Origin: Antedon mediterranea
Lineage: Eukaryota; Echinodermata; Crinoidea; Comatulida; Antedonidae
Reading direction: 5' to 3'
DNA length: 64,000 nt
NCBI RefSeq assembly: GCF_964355755.1
Contig: NC_092672.1
Coordinates: forward strand, 22,564,501 to 22,628,500
Made by a program: the position numbers and the translations under genes. Below the pieces are notes generated by a model. The model had not been told where the DNA came from and did not search any database. It saw only the letters and a program-made list of their open reading frames with translations. Positions within the stretch are counted from its first letter, which is position 1. The number at the start of each line of letters is the position of its first letter. This document shows positions 47,880 to 58,822 of this stretch, piece after piece.

Positions 47880-50800
47880 ACAATTTATAATTTACTAGTT
47901 CTTGAACAGTAAAATAAACTTACCTATATAGATGGTAGGTATTGGTCCAAATCTGTTTAAAATGTTTTAGCCATTTTGGGTTGCCGCTATATATGTACCT
48001 AAAAAATAGTAATAGTAATAGTATAACATTATAATAAGAATTAATTAAAATTAACTTATTAAATTTACTATGGTTGCATACATACTAATTTGAATATGCA
48101 GTGATGAGCAAAAACGAATGTTAAAATTCATTATTTATAATAATTGTAATTATTACATACAGGGTAGGCATATATGCCTTATGTCATTGCATAGGGTATA
48201 TATAACCAGGTATTCTCATAATAAACATTATTTAAATAAAATACTGTAAATATATTAAAACTAAAAATAATAATAATTAAATAATAATATATAGGCGTAG
48301 AGCCTAGACCTAATTAGGTAGTCTACTTATACCTAGCCTATTGCTCTAGGCTAGGCTAAATAAGCTGGAAAGCTGCTTCTCTGTAGGCTGCTAGTGTTAG
48401 AGAGCACAGGTCTAGCTAGTATATTAAAATAAAAATAGGGCCTATAATATAGGCCTAGCCTACCCAGCCAGTGGTAGTGATTGGTTGTTAATATTGAAAA
48501 TTAATAGCATGGTAAACACAATTTAAAATTTACTAGTTCTTGAACAGTAAAATAAACTTACCTATAATATAGATGGTAGGTATAGGTATTGGTCAAAATC
48601 TGTTTAAAATGATTTTTCCACTTCGGGTTGCCGCTATGTACCTAAAAAATAGTAAAACATTACTATAAGAATTAATTAAAATTAGCTTATTAAATTTAAT
48701 ATGGTTGCATACATACTAATTTGAATATGCAGTGATAAGCAAAAACGAATGTATAAATTCATTATTTATAATACTGTAATTGTAATTATTACATACAGGG
48801 TAGGCATATATGCCTTATGTCATTGCATAGGGTATATATAACCAGGTATTCTCATAATAAACATTATTTAAATAAAATACTGTAAATATATTAAAACTAA
48901 AAATAATAATAATTAAATAATAATATATAGGCGTAGAGCCTAGACCTAATTAGGTAGTCTACTTATACCTAGCCTATTGCTCTAGGCTAGGCTAAATAAG
49001 CTGGAAAGCTGCTTCTCTGTAGGCTGCTAGTGTTAGAGAGCACAGGTCTAGCTAGTATATTAAAATAAAAATAGGGCCTATAATATAGGCCTAGCCTACC
49101 CAGCCAGTGGTAGTGATTGATTGTTAATATTGAAAATTAATAGCATGGTAAACACAATTTAAAATTTACTAGTTCTTGAGCAATAAAATAAACTTACCTA
49201 CTGTATATAGATGGTAGGCTGCTAGGTATTGGTCCAAATCTGTTTAAAATGTTTTTGCCACTTCGGGTTGCCGCTATGTACCTAAAAAATAGTAAAACAT
49301 TATTATAAGAATTAATTAAAATTAGCTTATTAAATTTAATATGGTTGCATACATACTAATTTGAATATGCAGTGATAAGCAAAAACGAATGTTTAAATTC
49401 ATTATTTATAATACTGTAATTGTAATTATTACATACAGGGTAGGCATATATGCCTTATGTCATTGCATAGGGTATATATAACCAGGTATTCTCATAATAA
49501 ACATTATTTAAATAAAATACTGTAAATATATTAAAACTAAAAATAATAATAATTAAATAATAATATATAGGCGTAGAGCCTAGACCTAATTAGGTAGTCT
49601 ACTTATACCTAGCCTATTGCTCTAGGCTAGGCTAAATAAGCTGGAAAGCTGCTTCTCTGTAGGCTGCTAGTGTTAGAGAGCACAGGTCTAGCTAGTATAT
49701 TAAAATAAAAATAGGGCCTATAATATAGGCCTAGCCTACCCAGCCAGTGGTAGTGATTGATTGTTAATATTGAAAATTAATAGCATGGTAAACACAATTT
49801 AAAATTTACTAGTTCTTGAGCAATAAAATAAACTTACCTACTGTATATAGATGGTAGGCTGCTAGGTATTGGTCCAAATCTGTTTAAAATGTTTTTGCCA
49901 CTTCGGGTTGCCGCTATGTACCTAAAAAATAGTAAAACATTATTATAAGAATTACTTAAAATTAGCTTATTAAATTTAATATGGTTGCATACATACTAAT
50001 TTGAATATGCAGTGATGAGCAAAAACGAATGTTAAAATTCATTATTTATAATAATTGTAATTATTACATACAGGGTAGGCATATATGCCTTATGTCATTG
50101 CATAGGGTATATATAACCAGGTATTCTCATAACATTATTTAAATAAATACTGTAAATATATTAAACAAAAATTAATAATAATTAAATAATAATAGGCCTA
50201 TATAGGCGTAGAGCCTAGCCTAATTAGGTAGCCTACTTATACCTAGCCTAATTGCTCTAGGCTAGGCTAAATAAGCTGGAAAGCTGCTTCTCTGTAGGCT
50301 GCTGCTAGTGATAGAGAGCACAGGTCTAGCTAGTATATTAAAATAAAAATAGGGCCTATGATATAGGCCTAGCCTACCCAGCCAGTGGTAGTGATTGATT
50401 GTTAATATTACAAATTAATAGCATGGTACACAATTTAATATTTGCTACTTCTTGAACAGCAAAATAATCTTACCTATATAGATGGTAGGTATGGTCCAAA
50501 TCTGCTTAGCCACTTCAGGTTACTGCTCTATATATGTATCTACAATAGTATAACATTAATAATTATTATAACAATTTTATAAAATTAACTTAACTTATTA
50601 AATTTAATATGATTGCATACTAATTTGAATATGCAGTGATGAGCAAAACCGAATGTTAATATGATGCTTGTCATTATTTATATTGTAATTATTACATACA
50701 TATAGGCCTATAATATTCCCTATTGCATACATGTTACATAGGGTATATATAATCCTCATAATATTAAATTTACAGTTTTTGTAATGAATACTGTAAATTT

Positions 50801-51090
50801 AATAAAACTAAAATTAATTATAATGATTAAATAATATTAAAAATATATAGGCCTAGGCGTAGATCCTGGGCCTAATTTTAATTAGGTAGCCTACTAATAC
50901 CTATTATTAGGCTAGTAGGCTAGCCTACTCAAGGCCAGGCTAACTAAGCCGGAAAGCTGCTTCTCTGTAGTAGGCTGCTAGAGAACACAGGTCTAGCAAG
51001 GGCCTAGGCCTAGTATTAAAATAAAAATAGGGCCTATAATATATATGCCTACCCTACCCAGCCAGGCCTAAATAATTAAAATAATGTAAC
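47880..51090 (+). repeat. Tandem array, about 638-bp unit, about five copies
   Basis: Corresponding points (TTCTTGAACAGTAAAATAAA) fall near 47897, 48537, 49170, 49810 and 50450, giving spacings of about 633-640 bp. The two middle units are almost identical and share an insertion (AGGCTGCTAGGTATTGG), so they are the most recent duplicates; the last unit is the most diverged. Each unit contains, on the minus strand, a TTTTTTAG acceptor-like site, about 70-85 bp, and a GTAAG(T) donor-like site. Confidence 0.9.
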
Positions 51091-51844
51091 ATTTCCAAAC
51101 TCATTTGGGTCAGCTGTCACATGAAAGGCAGTGTTGCAACTAGAGTAGACACAAGCCTAAGCCTAAAAATGACACAATTTGAAACGGCCATAGCTCAAAA
51201 ATTCAACCATCACCTCTCGACCATTACTATGTTATAACATTCACAGATAACTAAATTATCATGCAGTACCAAAGAATTAGAGTGAAAATTACATTTTTTA
51301 AAGATACGGACAAACAAACATGTACCTAATTTGGAAATGTCACTCACGTGCGTCAATTGGTCTATGCTTGTAATTTATGGTCCACCCTTCCATTAATTTT
51401 CAGCGTTACATTCCTTGTTAAAAACAAAATGACAACATGCTTGTTTCATCCAGGGACTCTTTAATGAATATTCATATTTTTAGCGACCCTTTATTTTTTT
51501 ATCTCATTCTCATTGGCTGTTTAAAACATGTCTTTAAATGACGTTTGACTCCACTCTGCACACGTGGATTTGTAAGTAATTGTTTATGTATTGTTACTCC
51601 AGCGATACGACTTGTAACGTTGAGGGCGCATGACTTAATTCGTATGTTTGAAACAGCTGTGTGGTGAACTACCCTTACCAAAGGAGAATGCTTAAATAGC
51701 CTTCGCTAACCATTCACTAGGCATTCGAATGCTAATTTACAGGTAATTTTTAGAATTTAGGCATTCATGGTTAAAACCACTTAATCGGAATGCTAAGAAA
51801 AGTTTCCAAGCATTCTTTAGGAATGCTTACAAGAGTCAATAAGC

Positions 51845-52055
51845 ATTCAGAAGCTATCCCGAATGGTAGTGTGAATGCTAAGTTCATTGGTAGCATTCAG
51901 GGAGATATTTTGAATGGTAGTGTGAATGCTAAGATCATTGGTAGCATTCAGGAAGAGATTTTGAATGGTAGTGTGAATGCCAAGATCATTGGTAGCATTC
52001 AGGGAGATATTCTGAATGGTATTGTGAATGCTAAGAACATTGGTAGCATTCAGGG
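51845..52055 (+). repeat. 51-bp tandem repeat, split by an insertion
   Basis: The unit GCATTCAGGGAGATATTTTG continues AATGGTAGTGTGAATGCTAA and ends near CATTGGTA. About four copies precede the 52056-53616 element and about two and a half follow it (53617-53755). The break falls exactly at GCATTCAGGG, which is duplicated by the insertion. Confidence 0.9.
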
Positions 52056-53616
52056 GGGTGTGTAGAAAGCGACGACCTCGAATTGGACGACCCCAACGAC
52101 CCGGGCGACCTCGAATTGAACAACCTCGAATTGAACGACCCATAACACGAAACCGACGACCCCTATAGCCTAGCCTAGCCTAGGCCTAAGTGTGGTATAA
52201 CATCCCGAAGCCGAACATAGCCAAAGATCTTTAAACTATACCTTATTATATACTCGCAAGCAAGCAATTGATTGAAAAAATACAGAAATATCGCCATTTG
52301 ATACTGATTGCGTCGACACGAACAAACGAAAAGATATGGAACGCCAAGAGTGCATCAATAAAACTGCATTCGACATATTAAAAATAAATTAAAAAGAAAT
52401 AAATATTATACAATACATGGTTAAACCATGTAATTACATACTACAATTTTGTTGGTTTGAAACAGCAAAGGAACTTGTAGTCATATTTAATAATTTAATT
52501 GTTTTTAATCTTTCAAGGTAAAAATGCAGTGCACTCCATAATATTTTTCTCGCGTGTATGCCTACCACGTAAAATCACGTTGTCTCTCAGGACTATTATA
52601 TTGATATTCTTCGAATGAGGTTAACTAATTATTATTTTTTATTCACTATCTTTTAATATCATATTTTATTGAATTTTACAATGTTAATACACAAAATATT
52701 TTACGAAAAAACGGTGATTTTATGCAATTATTTTACTTCAACTGCCGCCTGAGGGGGCAACATGTTTACGTCATTTTTGGCTAAAAACGATCATTTTCGG
52801 TCATGTTTTAGGCCTTATATTTTGGAATCTACAAGTCAGATATTCATAATTATTTCTCTTTAATTATAATATTTAATAATATATACTAAAAACCGTGATA
52901 TATAAACTTTGGAATATACATCGTTATATCTAATAATTAATATAAATAGAACTTCTATTAAATAGAAACGAGCACCGGCGAAAGTATTAAGCATTTGGCG
53001 TTTCATAGAAAATAACGTTTTTCTGGCGGCGCCTCAACTTGTCGGCGGCTCAACTTGGCCTAATCCTGCATGGGGAGGGCCATAAGAAAGCTTTACATTT
53101 CACACATGCATTGTATACGGTCAAACCATGGAGGTATAAAAATATTTTTACCAAACCATGGAGCTGGTCAAACCATGGAGCTGGTCAAACCATGGAGCTG
53201 GTCAAACCATGGAGTACCTCCATGGTCAAACCTTACCTGCCGCTGAAAAAGGGGCCTGGTTTGCCATGTTTATGATATTTCGTGTGCTAATCGAGTCGAA
53301 TGCAGTTTTAATGATGCACTCTTGGCGTTCCATATCTGTTCGTTTGTTCGTGTCGACACATTCAGTATCAAATGGCGATATTTCTGTATTTTTTCAATCA
53401 ATTGCTTGCTTGCGAGTATTATATAAGGTATGGTTTAAAGATCTTTGGTTATGTTCGGCTTCGGGATGTTATACCATACTTAGGCCTAGGCTAGGCTAGG
53501 CTATTATAGGGGTCGTCGGTTTCGTGTTATGGGTCGTCCAATTCTAGGTCGTCCAATTCGAGGTCGCCCGGGTCGTTGGGGTCGTCCAATTCGAGGTCGT
53601 CGCTTTCTACACACCC
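52056..53616. mobile_element. Third transposon with 10-bp target duplication
   Basis: The ends GGGTGTGTAGAAAGCGACG and CTACACACCC head inverted arms of about 330 bp (52056-52385 and 53290-53616). The terminal part of each arm is made of a short repeat of the CGACCTCGAATTGGACGACC type. Perfect 10-bp duplications gcattcaggg flank it at 52046-52055 and 53617-53626; the second copy begins the next repeat unit. The inner arm motif ATGGAACGCCAAGAGTGCAT corresponds to ATGGAGCGCCAAAAGAGCAA of the 624 and 32081 elements. The centre has four GGTCAAACCATGGAGCT repeats (53145-53225). No transposase is seen. Confidence 0.9.
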
Positions 53617-53906
53617 GCATTCAGGGAGATATTTTGAATGGTAGTGTGAATGCTAAGAACATTGGTAGCATTCAGGGAGATATGTTGAATGGTAGTGTGA
53701 ATGCTAAGATCATTGGTAGCATTCAGGAAGAGATTTTGAATGGTAAACAGGGAAATAATTGAATGCTCAACCAATCAGATCAATCCTCACCAACTGCCAA
53801 AAAAACAACCACCAATTCAAATTCAAGAGACCAAATGGCTAGAGAAAGGCTGAGTTGAGTGAGTGAGGATGCCTACAGTAGACTGCAGCCTTCCTTCTTT
53901 TTACAG

Positions 53907-53950
53907 CTTACCTGCTGGCAAACCTGACACAGATTTTGCTGATATAAAAG
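53907..53950 (+). CDS. Exon-like piece (uncertain)
   Basis: This 44-bp segment sits between a pyrimidine-rich acceptor (TTCTTTTTACAG) and a GTATTG donor-type site. In one frame it reads LPAGKPDTDFADIK, with one base left over at each end. The leftover G joins the AG at the start of the 58710 segment to make GAG, giving a continuous frame across a 4.8-kb gap occupied by the foldback element. I do not recognise the protein. It may be a fragment of the gene of the surrounding 8.4-kb structure. Confidence 0.3.
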
Positions 53951-55562
53951 GTATTGTAGCTAGTTGCTATACTTGTTCTTTTATCATTCTGTATTTGGCT
54001 ACTAACTAGCTAGGCCTAATAATAATAGGAGGATCAGTATAGCCACACACAGCCTACTAAGTTGAGTTCAGCAGAGAGGGACCAGGGCTAGGCTACAGTA
54101 GATAGTGAGTGGTTTGGGATTCAGTGGTGGTGGTAGTATCAAAAAGTCCTATCAAAAGTCGAATCCCCTAAGTCACTCCCTTGTTATATTGTGTAGCTGG
54201 CCTAGGCTAGTTATAGTATACTCTAGAACCACATTGTATCACTTATCAAAAAGAAGGGCTAACTAAATAGACAGGTTCCATTTCTCAAAAAACGGCCTAG
54301 AAAACGAATCAAGAGGCATTTTTGGGTAGAAGCTGGGATCCACTTGATTTAGGATATTTCGACCTCGCTGATTACGAATATGGCGGATCCCAAGCGAAAT
54401 TCGGCCATCTAAGCCCTTAATTTGCATAATTAAAAATGGCGGCCATTTTTTATAATTACCCTATATCTCAAGAACCACTAGTCACAGATAATTAATTTTG
54501 GTCTGAAAATGTTTTAAATATATGTTTTTATATTCACTTTAATGACACATTTTCTCCAAAAATGGATGCAAGTCTTATTTCTGACATTTTGACCTTTGAC
54601 CTTTATTTATCGTATCTCAGTAACCAATAATCGGAGAGACATGAAATAGGGCTCAAATTGTTCAGAAACTCTACATTCATATTTATTATAATGAAATGTT
54701 TTTACAAAAAATGGCCGATTCTACAACTATTGACCTTTGAACTATTAGTCAAATATAATAATATAATAATAATATAACTTTGAAAATTGTGGTCTTATGA
54801 ATTTTTTTTCTTTTTAAATTGTTTAAAACATGTGTGTTTCTATCCAGTCTAATGGCACATTTTGTACAAGAATGGCCGATAGTATGGTTATTGACCTTTA
54901 AACTACAGCATAGGCCTACTGTATACTAAATATAATATAATTGCATAACTATGAAATTATTTATACACAATAATAATTAGTAAAATTATAAAATTCACTG
55001 CCATCAAATATGATGTGTTATGATTTATATAGATTTAAAAAAAAATTGAACACGCAAGTTACATTTGTTGAAATTTGAAATTTGAAATTACCTGCCATCA
55101 ATATGATGGTGTATGATTATAGATTTTTTTAAATGTGAACATGTCAGCTACATTTGGAAATTACCTGCCATCAATATGATGGATTATGATTATAGATTTA
55201 AAAAAGAATTTGATCACGTAAGCTACATTTGAAAATTACCTGCCATCAATATGATGGATTATGATTGTATAGATTTAAAAAAGAATTTGAACACATAAGC
55301 TACATTTGGAAATTTGGAAATTACCTGCCATCAATATGATGGATTATGATTGTATAGTACCTGCCATCAATATGATGGATTATGATTATAGATTTAAAAA
55401 AGAATTTGAACACGTAAGCTACATTTGAAAATTACCTGCCATCAATATGATGGATTATGATTGTATAGATTTAAAAGAAAATGTAAACACGTAAGCTACA
55501 TTTGGAATGAACATGTTAAGGGCATCAGTTTAAGATCATTCATGCAAAGGTTTCCGTCATCT

Positions 55563-56640
55563 TTAGCGTTGTTTACAGCGGCATAAAGCTGTACATGGTA
55601 GTTTTGACTTCTTGCACCTACATCTATTGGTTATGCATCGTGTCTTGCATCCACAATAAATCATCTCTAACGAAGCAGTAGGAATAGCTTCATTTTTCAG
55701 AAGCACTGGTTGAAGTTTACCATTAGATAGCTCCCAACCAAAATCTGTTGGTGATGGCAAATGCTGGATTGGCGATACAGCTTTTTTCCATACGAGTGCT
55801 TGGAAGTGTGCTCTTTTTATATGTTGGTGCACTGCATCGCTTGTTGGAGGTAATGCCTCTGGTTTTGTTGTTTTTTTTTAAAGCCTAACTTCATTGGTAA
55901 TTTTAACTTGACCAACACCGTAAACGTAGCAAATGAATCCTTCCGATTTCATAATAACTTGGTCACTGATAGGTTTTCTCCCAGGTCTTTAATTAGTTCA
56001 TAATTTTGTTTTAATACTTCCCATGCCGATGCCTTTGAGTGACCACTTAGATATGAACAGGGAAGAGTTAAATTACTGTATGTATGTATTAATGTAATTT
56101 AACTCTTCCCTGGATATGAGGTAGTATTGCTTCCACTAATAGTGTGGAATGGAATCAGTGCTTTTGCATAACCCCCGGGCAAGGCTTGAAAAATGTCTTT
56201 TATATTATAGATACTTTCTTTTTTTGGATGTCTCTGTCATCATCCATTTGGATACCATGCTTTGGTAGTGAGACACTAGAATCACTAGTACGCCTGTATC
56301 CCTAGAAGCAACTACAACTGTGTCGTATCGGACATTGGCAGCATGACAAGTCTCGTGTCCGATTTTTCATGATCTGCGACCAGAGACAACGTATTCGTGT
56401 AGACTTTTGATGATTTAACAACTGATTCTTTCATAAATCCACCAGCTGTGACAATTTCTTTGTCTATAGGAGCTTGACAAATCAACTCCTCTGATAGAAA
56501 TCGTGCCAGATCTGCTTTATTATCTTGTAATGCCAAAAAGTTTGACCAGCAATTTGGCAGCGGTATTTCACCACTTTCTATAATTCGACGAATTGGTCTC
56601 TGTGTTTTGGTTCATCTTTGTCTAGTGGTGTCCTTTATCG
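55563..56640 (-). pseudogene. Broken TE-type gene with CXC (tesmin-like) C-terminus
   Basis: Read on the minus strand, pieces in order are: NKADLARFLSEELICQAP with AGGFMKE and ADHEKSDTRLV (56536-56340); after a frameshift, RYDTVVVASRDTGVLVILVS (about 56327-56268); then, with stops, a FQALPGGYAKALIPFHTI-like stretch and GHSKASAWEVLKQNYELIKD; finally, from about 55870, PPTSDAxHQHIKRAHFQALV, SPTDFGWELSNGKLQPVL and the Cys-rich CGCKTRCITNRCRCKKSKLP with CTALCRCKQ. This matches a multicopy invertebrate family I associate with transposable elements; its function is not established to my knowledge. Frameshifts, stops and a 55-bp MITE insertion show it is dead. Confidence 0.7.
56058..56112. mobile_element. 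55-bp palindromic MITE, hAT-like
   Basis: CAGGGAAGAGTTAAATTAC and its inverse are separated by a short spacer. Eight-base flanks GATATGAA (56050-56057) and GATATGAG (56113-56120) differ by one base. CAGGG ends and 8-bp duplications are typical of hAT elements. It interrupts the broken gene, between codons corresponding to the GSNTTSY and GHSKASAW regions. Confidence 0.8.
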
Positions 56641-56662
56641 ACAGTTTTAAGTTAGGCATGCC

Positions 56663-56923
56663 ATGTTAAAAGAAAAAAAAAAACCAGAGGCATTACCTCC
56701 AACAAGCGATGCAGTGCACCAGCATATAAAAAGAGCACACTTCCAAGCACTCGTATTGAAAAAAGCTGTATCGCCAATCCAGCATTTGCCATCACCAACA
56801 GATTTTGGTTGGGAGCTATCTAATGGTAAACTTCAACCAGTGCTTCTGAAAAATGAAGCTATTCCTACTGCTTCGTTAGAGATGATTTATTGTGGCTGCA
56901 AGACACGATGCATAACCATATAG
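56663..56923 (+). pseudogene. Inverted second copy of the CXC-domain fragment
   Basis: The frame encodes KKPEALPPTSDAVHQHIKRA through SPTDFGWELSNGKLQPVL to IYCGCKTRCITI and stops. It is the mirror-arm counterpart of 55563-55870 on the minus strand. A one-base-scale change after CKTRCIT destroys the rest of the Cys-rich domain, which continues in another frame to about 56990. The other arm has W where this has L (ALVWKK versus ALVLKK). Confidence 0.75.
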
Positions 56924-58709
56924 ATGTAGGTGCAAGAAGTCAAAACTACCATGTACAGCTTTATGCTGCTGTAACAACGCTAACAAAGATGACGGAAACC
57001 TTTGCATGATGAATGATCTTAAACTGATGCCCTTAACATGTTCATTCCAAATGTAGCTTACGTGTTCACATTTTCTTTCAAACCTATACAATCATAATCC
57101 ATCATATTGATGGCAGGTAATTTCCAAATTTCCAAATGTAGCTGACGTGTTCAAATTCTTTTTTAAATCTATAATCATAATCCATCATATTGATGGCAGG
57201 TAATTTTCAAATGTAGCTTACATGTTCAAATTCTTTTTTAAATCTATAATCATAATCCATCAAATTGTTAGCAGGTAATTTCCAAATGTAGTTGACATGT
57301 TCACATTTTTAAAAATCTATAATCATACTCCATCATATTGATGGCAGGTAATTTCAAATTTCAAATTTCAACAAATGTAACTTGCGTGTTCAATTTTTTT
57401 TTTTAAATCTATATAAATCATAACACATCATATTTGATGGCAGTGAATTTTATAATTTTACTAATTATTATTGTGTATAAATAATTTCATAGTTATGCAA
57501 TTATATTATATTTAGTATACAGTAGGCCTATGCTGTAAAGGTCAATAACCATACTATCGGCCATTCTTGTACAAAATGTGCCATTAGACTGGATAGAAAC
57601 ACACATGTTTTAAACAATTTAAAAAGAAAAAAAAATTCATAAGACCACAATTTTCAAAGTTATATTATTATTATATTATTATATTTGACTAATAGTTCAA
57701 AGGTCAATAGTTGTAGAATCGGCCATTTTTTGTAAAAACATTTCATTATAATAAATATGAATGTATAGTTTCTGAACAATTTGAGCCCTATTTCGTGTCT
57801 CTCCGATTATTGGTTACTGAGATACGATAAATAAAGGTCAAAGGTCAAAATGTCAGAAATAAGACTTGCATCCATTTTTTGAGAAAGTGTGTCATTAAAG
57901 TGAATATAAAAACATATATTTAAAACATTTTGAGACCAAAATTAATTATCTGTGACTAGTGGTTCTCGAGATATAGGGTAATTATAAAAAATGGCCGCCA
58001 TTTTTAATTATGCAAATTAAGGGCTTAGATGGCCGAATTCCGCTTGGGATCCGCCATATTCGTAATCAGCGAGGTCGAAATATCCTAAATCAAGTGGATC
58101 CCAGCTTCTACCCAAAAATGCTTCTTGCACCATATTTCAGAGGAAATAGAACTTGTCTAAAACTATAAAAGCAATTTTAAATAAAAGCAGTTTTCACTCC
58201 ATCGTTTATTTTATTATAAGACAATGGGATGATGGAGGCATTTTTATGCCATGGCAGATTATTTCCTTAATTCCAACATTTGAAATGAATAAAAACAGTA
58301 ACACAACATGTATTTATTTTAAAAAGGGTAAATATTAAATAAAATCCTTTTTATTAAACCTGAATGATACTAATATAATAGTCCTTCTACAGACTAGAGA
58401 ATATAGTGCATAATTCAGTTTTATCTGCTATATACTGACTGTTCATAAAGGAACATAGAAAACAAAATAAAGAGTCCAACAGGAGTGCATTGGACAAATC
58501 ATCTGTTGATGAACTATAAATTTTAAACCTATTTTAACATGTTCATGTCTTATAAACATGCCTTCAATGATCAATTAAATATGAGGGAAAATTGAATCCC
58601 ACCATTTCTCTTTGTTTTAATTGCTTAATCATTCTTTTTATCTTTAATTTCTTTTCACAGGGTGTCGGTTTTTTATTTCATTAACATATTTCAATATTTT
58701 TTTTTGCAG

Positions 58710-58822
58710 AGTATATCAAGGTCGTGGCAGTAAAAAATGATTGGACTCCTGTTAGCCTGGTAGAATTTAACAAGAAGTTTGTGTCTAAATGCACCAATGC
58801 ACGCAGGAGTCTATATAAATAG
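58710..58822 (+). CDS. Terminal exon-like piece (uncertain)
   Basis: After a strong acceptor (TTTTTTTTTGCAG) the frame reads YIKVVAVKNDWTPVSLVEFN, then KKFVSKCTNARRSLYK, and stops at TAG (58820-58822). The amino-acid composition is protein-like, and the phase fits the 53907-53950 piece (G plus AG gives E). It lies just outside the foldback element, within the 8.4-kb structure. It could be the last exon of a small transposon-borne or host gene, or chance. Confidence 0.35.

Larger units (their letters stand above)
45809..51661 (+). mobile_element. Decayed Chapaev-like DNA transposon
   Basis: The ends CACAGCTGTTTCAA (left) and TTGAAACAGCTGTG (right) begin longer, gapped inverted termini that also share AAGTCAWGCGCCCTCAA. 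TGGT flanks both ends (45805-45808 and 51662-51665), a 4-bp target duplication. Inside are two transposase-like pieces on the plus strand (46689-46808 and 47397-47575). Termini beginning CAC, a 4-bp duplication and a Cys-rich N-terminal piece fit Chapaev, a CACTA-related group whose N-terminal domain has been compared with that of RAG1. The right half is filled by a 638-bp tandem array. The superfamily call is inference from memory of the family. Confidence 0.62.
54310..58127. mobile_element. 3.8-kb foldback element with about 1.5-kb arms
   Basis: The left arm (54310 to about 55880) and right arm (about 56663-58127) are inverse copies, starting CAAGAGGCATTTTTGGGTAG and ending with its inverse. 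They are very similar by eye over most of their length. The loop of about 780 bp is single copy. Each arm has a tandem repeat of about 70 bp around TACCTGCCATCAATATGATG (about six units on the left, 55080-55460; four on the right, 57100-57350). Each arm also carries one copy of the CXC-domain coding piece. The arms look like an inverted duplication of a gene-bearing element's terminal half. Confidence 0.85.

Noticed and set aside
51790-52065. Frames with NAKIIGSIQGDILNGSV repeats
   Set aside because: They are translations of the 51-bp repeat; open because 51 is divisible by three.
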